Positions 4,896-7,838 of a stretch of 7,838 nt of DNA are shown here, piece after piece (position 1 is the stretch's first letter; each line of letters opens with the position of its first letter). The notes below the pieces were generated by a model. That model saw nothing but the letters and a program-made list of their open reading frames with translations. It was not told where the DNA came from and ran no database searches. The stretch comes from an uncultured bacterium (lineage in GTDB: Bacteria; Patescibacteriota; Minisyncoccia; Moranbacterales; GWC2-37-73). Location of the stretch: assembly GCA_903866285.1 (NCBI GenBank), contig CAIPMZ010000126.1:1-7838 (forward strand), written 5' to 3'. Both the position numbers and the translations under genes were made by a program.

Positions 4896-5528
4896 CTAAA
4901 TAAATTCAAGATCCTCAATACCAAAAGAACAATCGGAAAATTTTTCCTTCTTTTCTTCAACTTCTTTCTGCTTTCTTGTTTCCACTATTTCTCCCACCAT
5001 TCCCCTTAAAGCATTTACGACTTTTGCATAAAGCACCTCTGCCTGAAACCACCAAGCCCCTTCCGCAATTAGACAACTATTTTCATATGCAAAAGTGCGA
5101 CCAGAGATAGTTTCGTACCCCCAGTTGTCTTCTGAAATAAAATAACTTTGCGGATATCTGTCCTTGGAATCTGGCTCGTAGGGACTTTCATCATCCTCAG
5201 TGTAAGAATAATCCACTGGCCGGTTACCAGTAACTTTTTCAATGATATCCCTTGCCTGCTCGGCGGATAAATCTCTTGCTATAATTACCCCTTCAAAAGA
5301 TTTATCATTCTTATTAAAGAAAAAATCACCATCGCAGGAAAAGAATCTTTCGGGATTAAGGTTGTGAAAATGATTTCCCTCTTCTAGTTCAAGGTAGTTT
5401 TTGCTACAAAAGAAAGCAAAGCTTTCTTCATTTGTCTGCTGAGTAAATCCCGTAGCTGAATACTTACTTTCTTCCTTGCCAGTGCTTTTAACGAGTGGCT
5501 TCCCGCCCTTTAAATATTTTTTATTCAC
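4896..5528 (-). CDS. Hypothetical cytoplasmic protein, 210 residues
   Basis: I do not recognise this protein. It starts with GTG rather than ATG; the choice is supported by a strong AAGGGAG ending 5 nt upstream. There is no signal peptide or membrane segment. Visible features are an acidic, aromatic-rich middle (DYSYTEDDESPYEPDSKDRY, 106-125), a Trp/Tyr-rich stretch with GAWWFQAEVLYAKVVNALRG (157-176) likely to be helical, and a charged segment (184-197) with runs of Lys and Glu before the end. Four cysteines (41, 65, 152, 200) are not spaced like a zinc site. It probably leads a two-gene unit with the small lipoprotein. Its promoter is uncertain: TTGACT is present upstream but the matching -10 is poor. 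It follows recQ on the same strand after 174 bp. Confidence 0.88.
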   Translation of the reverse strand: MNKKYLKGGKPLVKSTGKEESKYSATGFTQQTNEESFAFFCSKNYLELEEGNHFHNLNPERFFSCDGDFFFNKNDKSFEGVIIARDLSAEQARDIIEKVTGNRPVDYSYTEDDESPYEPDSKDRYPQSYFISEDNWGYETISGRTFAYENSCLIAEGAWWFQAEVLYAKVVNALRGMVGEIVETRKQKEVEEKKEKFSDCSFGIEDLEFI

Positions 5529-5670
5529 GGTTACTCCCTTTTAGTTATTGGAAATAGAAAGAACAATTAAACTTATTTAACCACAAACCCTACCTCAAAA
5601 CAAGCCAAAAGTCAAGCGTCAAAACATCAGCCTCGACATTCTTGCTTTATTTAGGCCAAAAAAACATATT

Positions 5671-5710
5671 CTAACAATGCAACAATATATCAATATAACA
5701 ATTTAACAAT
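5671..5710 (-). repeat. Octamer array, ATTGTT family, overlapping the recQ stop
   Basis: Five exact 8-bp steps on the plus strand: CTAACAAT, GCAACAAT, ATATCAAT, ATAACAAT and TTAACAAT. The last unit includes the recQ stop codon (TTA at 5703-5705) and the codons for its last two residues (Asn-Cys). The family is the same as at 1793-1832 and 7581-7604. Confidence 0.82.
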
Positions 5711-7337
5711 TTGGCATTTTACGGTTTCTCTTGGCCAGCGCCATTCGAATTTGCTCATAGCTAATTTCGGCTGGCAACTCTTTTTTAATGGGACTAAGTT
5801 TTTCGAGGCTACCGACTTTTTCAATCGCCTTTGAAATTAAACTTTCCGTCTTTGAATCTAAAAATTCTTCGATTCGAAAATCACCGCCACTTTCGTACCA
5901 CTCTACGAGATGATTAAAAATCGTGCTAACCCCAAGGCTTCTAATTTTTGCAATTGCGCTAGGCGCATAACCTTGCTTGTAAAGTTCGGCCGTTTCTAAA
6001 ACCGTCCCGAAAATTTCCCCAGGAGCTCTTTTAATTTTTCGCTTAGCCGTTTTCCTGTCACCATCACTCTCCGAAATGTTCGATTTATCCCATTTATAAC
6101 TTAAACACACGTCGCAACCACCGCAATTGCCACTGTGATCCACTACCGCCGGATCGCCAAAATATTCAAGCAGCAGTAACCGTCGGCAAGTTTGCAGGCC
6201 GACGTATTCTTTCATCTTATTTAACTTCGCATATTTAACGTCAATCACCCGACGACTATCTTCCCAACTTTTTCCTTGCGCTTGCATCTCGCCCTTACTG
6301 GTCATAATAAAAAAGTTATGCAAACTGGCATCGCTCTTACTGTGGAGCAAAATACAAAAGGCTTGTTCGCCATCGCGACCAGCCCTACCAGCTTCTTGAT
6401 AATATCCTTCTGGGCTTGATGGCATCCCAACGTGAATCACGAAGCGAATATCAGCTTTGTCCACACCCATCCCAAACGCAATCGTCGCCACAATCACCTT
6501 AAACTTATTTTCCATAAAATCATTTTGAATCTTCGCTCTCTTTTCCCCTGCCATCCCAGCGTGATAAGCGGCTGCGTTAATTCCCTGGGCCTTAAAAAAT
6601 TTTGCCAGTTCCTCGGTCTCTTTGCGCGTAATCGCATAGATAATGCCTGAGCCTTTAATCGATTTTGCAATCCGCAAAGCCTCTACTGCCCGCTCTTTTT
6701 TCTTTAAATTTTCGCGCACAAAAAATTTTAAATTTGGTCGATCAAACCCCCGCACAAAAACATCCGGCTCGCGAAGCGCCAAACGCTCAATAATATCTTC
6801 CTTAACTTCTGGCGTGGCCGTGGCGGTAAAAGCTGCCACAATCGGACGCCTAGCAAGGAGCGAAATATATTGCCTTACATTCAAATAATCCGGCCGAAAA
6901 TCATGCCCCCACTGCGAAACGCAGTGCGCTTCGTCGACCGCTAGCAAAAAAACTTCTAACTGGGAAAATAATTTTTGAAACTGATAATTACCAAATCTTT
7001 CCGGGGCAATATAGATAATTTTTATTTTCCCCGCTTTAATATCCGCCAGTCTTTGGTCAATCTCCTCAAAAGAAAGCGCACTATTAATATAGGTCGCTGA
7101 AATTCCGCGCGCTACTAACCCGTCGACCTGATCCTGCATCAGCGCAATCAATGGCGAAATAACGATAGAAATTCCCTCGCTTAAAATTGCCGGCAATTGA
7201 AAACACAAGGATTTTCCACCCCCGGTCGGCATCAAAGCCACGACATCTCTGCCAGCCAGAATACTTTCCACAATTTCCTTCTGCCCCGCCCGAAACTGGG
7301 AAAAATTAAAATATTTTTTGAGGCTACTCTCGAGCAT
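5703..7337 (-). CDS. recQ: RecQ-type ATP-dependent DNA helicase
   Basis: Superfamily 2 helicase that unwinds DNA 3' to 5' and acts in recombination and stalled-fork repair. Helicase motifs are complete: motif 0 around FRAGQ (15-19), Walker A MPTGGGKS (36-43), DEAH (135-138) followed by the aromatic-rich loop SQWGHDFRP, TATAT (171-175), motif IV near 232-240, motif V VATIAFGMGVDKAD (283-296) and motif VI QEAGRAGRDG (314-323). The RecQ zinc site is present: Cys384, Cys405, Cys408 and Cys411, right after the CRR...LLEYFGD helix. At 544 residues it is shorter than E. coli RecQ (about 609). I see no clear HRDC domain; the C-terminus (about 441-535) looks like the helix-turn-helix module found on other RecQ proteins. 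The ATG has no Shine-Dalgarno sequence, but the N-terminus matches the family. Codons for the last two residues lie in a repeat array. Confidence 0.97.
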   Translation of the reverse strand: MLESSLKKYFNFSQFRAGQKEIVESILAGRDVVALMPTGGGKSLCFQLPAILSEGISIVISPLIALMQDQVDGLVARGISATYINSALSFEEIDQRLADIKAGKIKIIYIAPERFGNYQFQKLFSQLEVFLLAVDEAHCVSQWGHDFRPDYLNVRQYISLLARRPIVAAFTATATPEVKEDIIERLALREPDVFVRGFDRPNLKFFVRENLKKKERAVEALRIAKSIKGSGIIYAITRKETEELAKFFKAQGINAAAYHAGMAGEKRAKIQNDFMENKFKVIVATIAFGMGVDKADIRFVIHVGMPSSPEGYYQEAGRAGRDGEQAFCILLHSKSDASLHNFFIMTSKGEMQAQGKSWEDSRRVIDVKYAKLNKMKEYVGLQTCRRLLLLEYFGDPAVVDHSGNCGGCDVCLSYKWDKSNISESDGDRKTAKRKIKRAPGEIFGTVLETAELYKQGYAPSAIAKIRSLGVSTIFNHLVEWYESGGDFRIEEFLDSKTESLISKAIEKVGSLEKLSPIKKELPAEISYEQIRMALAKRNRKMPNC

Positions 7338-7374
7338 AAAAAATCTTTTTAAAAAAATAATTCAAACTTATCCG

Positions 7375-7407
7375 TTCGTAGATTCGCATTTCATTCGTAG
7401 TTTCGTA
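7375..7407 (-). repeat. TACGAA-family array in the recQ leader
   Basis: On the plus strand TTCGTA, TTCGCA, TTCGTA and TTCGTA begin at 7375, 7383, 7394 and 7402 (steps of 8, 11 and 8 bp). This is the reverse complement of the family at 4512-4542. It lies within 70 bp of the recQ start codon, so it would be in the transcript leader if the promoter at 7419-7448 is right. Confidence 0.6.
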
Positions 7408-7418
7408 TCGGTCTTTAC

Positions 7419-7448
7419 ATTATCTCACACCCCGCCCAACTTTGCCAG
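7419..7448 (-). promoter_or_regulatory. Possible recQ promoter
   Basis: On the minus strand, CTGGCA (4 of 6 to consensus), 18-bp spacer, GATAAT (5 of 6). It gives a leader of about 75 nt. The match is modest and the flanking DNA is AT-rich, so this is tentative. Confidence 0.35.
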
Positions 7449-7483
7449 ACTGAAAAATCTCACTAAACTATCTTATCCCGCCA

Positions 7484-7517
7484 AGAGGCTCAGCCTCCCC
7501 CTGGAGGCTGAGCCTTT
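7484..7517. repeat. Strong 13-bp perfect hairpin upstream of recQ
   Basis: AGGCTCAGCCTCC (7486-7498) is the exact reverse complement of GGAGGCTGAGCCT (7503-7515), around the 4-nt loop CCCT. RNA could add a G-U and an A-U pair outside. Each arm also contains a self-palindrome, AGGCT-C-AGCCT and AGGCT-G-AGCCT. The plus strand continues TTTGACC, too poor in T for a good terminator, and the minus strand has none. A dispersed palindromic repeat is the better reading. Confidence 0.7.
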
Positions 7518-7580
7518 GACCAATAGAAATTCAACCCACGCAAAATTTGCCTCATCCAAGCCAAAAAACAAGACAGAAAT

Positions 7581-7604
7581 CTAACAATCTAACAATACAA
7601 CAAA
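7581..7604 (-). repeat. Octamer array, ATTGTT family (3 units)
   Basis: CTAACAAT, CTAACAAT and the decayed ACAACAAA follow each other without gaps on the plus strand. Orientation matches the copy at the recQ stop and is opposite to the copy at 1793. It ends 18 bp before the rightward promoter at 7623. Confidence 0.7.
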
Positions 7605-7622
7605 TTTTGAATTTCCAAACCC

Positions 7623-7650
7623 TTGACAAAAACCTAAAAAATAGTAGACT
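7623..7650 (+). promoter_or_regulatory. Rightward promoter near the window end
   Basis: Perfect TTGACA (7623-7628), 16-bp spacer, TAGACT (7645-7650; 4 of 6). It faces away from recQ and would transcribe the possible gene at 7709. Expected start is near 7657, giving a leader of about 50 nt. Confidence 0.5.
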
Positions 7651-7708
7651 ATTCAGCATATCTAATTGTTCTTTCCCAAATTTTAATAACCCTCAAAAAT
7701 GTACTTCG

Positions 7709-7838
7709 ATGGAATGGAAAAAATTCAGGAAAATGCAAAGTTGCCATATTCATAAGAAAGTAGGCAATCCCAAGAAAACTCTTTCCATTATCATTACGGA
7801 CGATGAAAGAATTATTTTTCGACTTTCAATTATACTTG
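7709..7838 (+). CDS. Possible 5' end of a gene cut by the window end
   Basis: From the ATG at 7709 the frame is open to the last base, 43 codons beginning MEWKKFRKMQSCHIHKK and containing IIITDDERIIFRL. The N-terminus is basic and the later part alternates hydrophobic and charged residues, as in a folded domain. Support comes from the promoter at 7623. Against it, no ribosome binding site precedes the ATG, and the frame is also open upstream of it. The family is not recognisable from this fragment. A competing 18-codon frame starts at 7699. Confidence 0.4.
   Translation, partial: MEWKKFRKMQSCHIHKKVGNPKKTLSIIITDDERIIFRLSIIL

Noticed and set aside
5671..5710. CRISPR-like array
   Set aside because: Units are 8 bp without spacers; CRISPR repeats are several times longer with unique spacers, and no cas genes are present.
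7699..7755. 18-codon plus-strand frame after the promoter at 7623
   Set aside because: Very short, no ribosome site, and overlapped by a longer open frame from 7709 that reaches the window end.

Overview
The window is AT-rich bacterial DNA with six well-supported protein genes, one very short lipoprotein gene, one probable small-RNA gene and many short intergenic repeats. Small core genes, mixed strands, inconsistent Shine-Dalgarno sequences and repeat-filled gaps suggest a Patescibacteria/CPR (Parcubacteria-like) genome. That placement is inference; there is no rRNA or marker set here to prove it.

Left part (1-3677), all on the minus strand: tyrS (tyrosyl-tRNA synthetase with an apparent insertion of about 40 residues), an AlkD-type DNA glycosylase, and a short SpoU/TrmH-type RNA 2'-O-methyltransferase. 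Wide gaps (687 and 243 bp) separate them, so they are probably separate transcription units. The 687-bp gap holds at least four kinds of short palindromic or tandem repeat and no convincing gene.

Middle part (3678-5528): a divergent promoter region in which the -35 boxes of both directions overlap drives the methyltransferase leftward and a 140-residue exported protein rightward. The exported protein gene ends at a clean terminator. About 50 bp later there is a near-consensus promoter followed by a ~126-nt structured RNA whose two ends pair and which ends in a U tract. Facing it on the minus strand is a two-gene unit: a 210-residue unknown protein with a GTG start and strong ribosome binding site, then a 54-residue lipoprotein gene ending in a long terminator hairpin.

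Right part (5671-7838): a RecQ helicase on the minus strand without a recognisable HRDC domain, then an intergenic stretch with a perfect 13-bp palindrome and further repeats, and finally a plus-strand promoter in front of a possible gene cut by the window end.

The most unusual feature is a set of intergenic tandem arrays with a period near 8 bp, in three unrelated sequence families. Two of them run into the stop codons of recQ and alkD. The unassigned small RNA is the second item of interest. No CRISPR array, tRNA, transposase, toxin-antitoxin pair or obvious defence system was seen.
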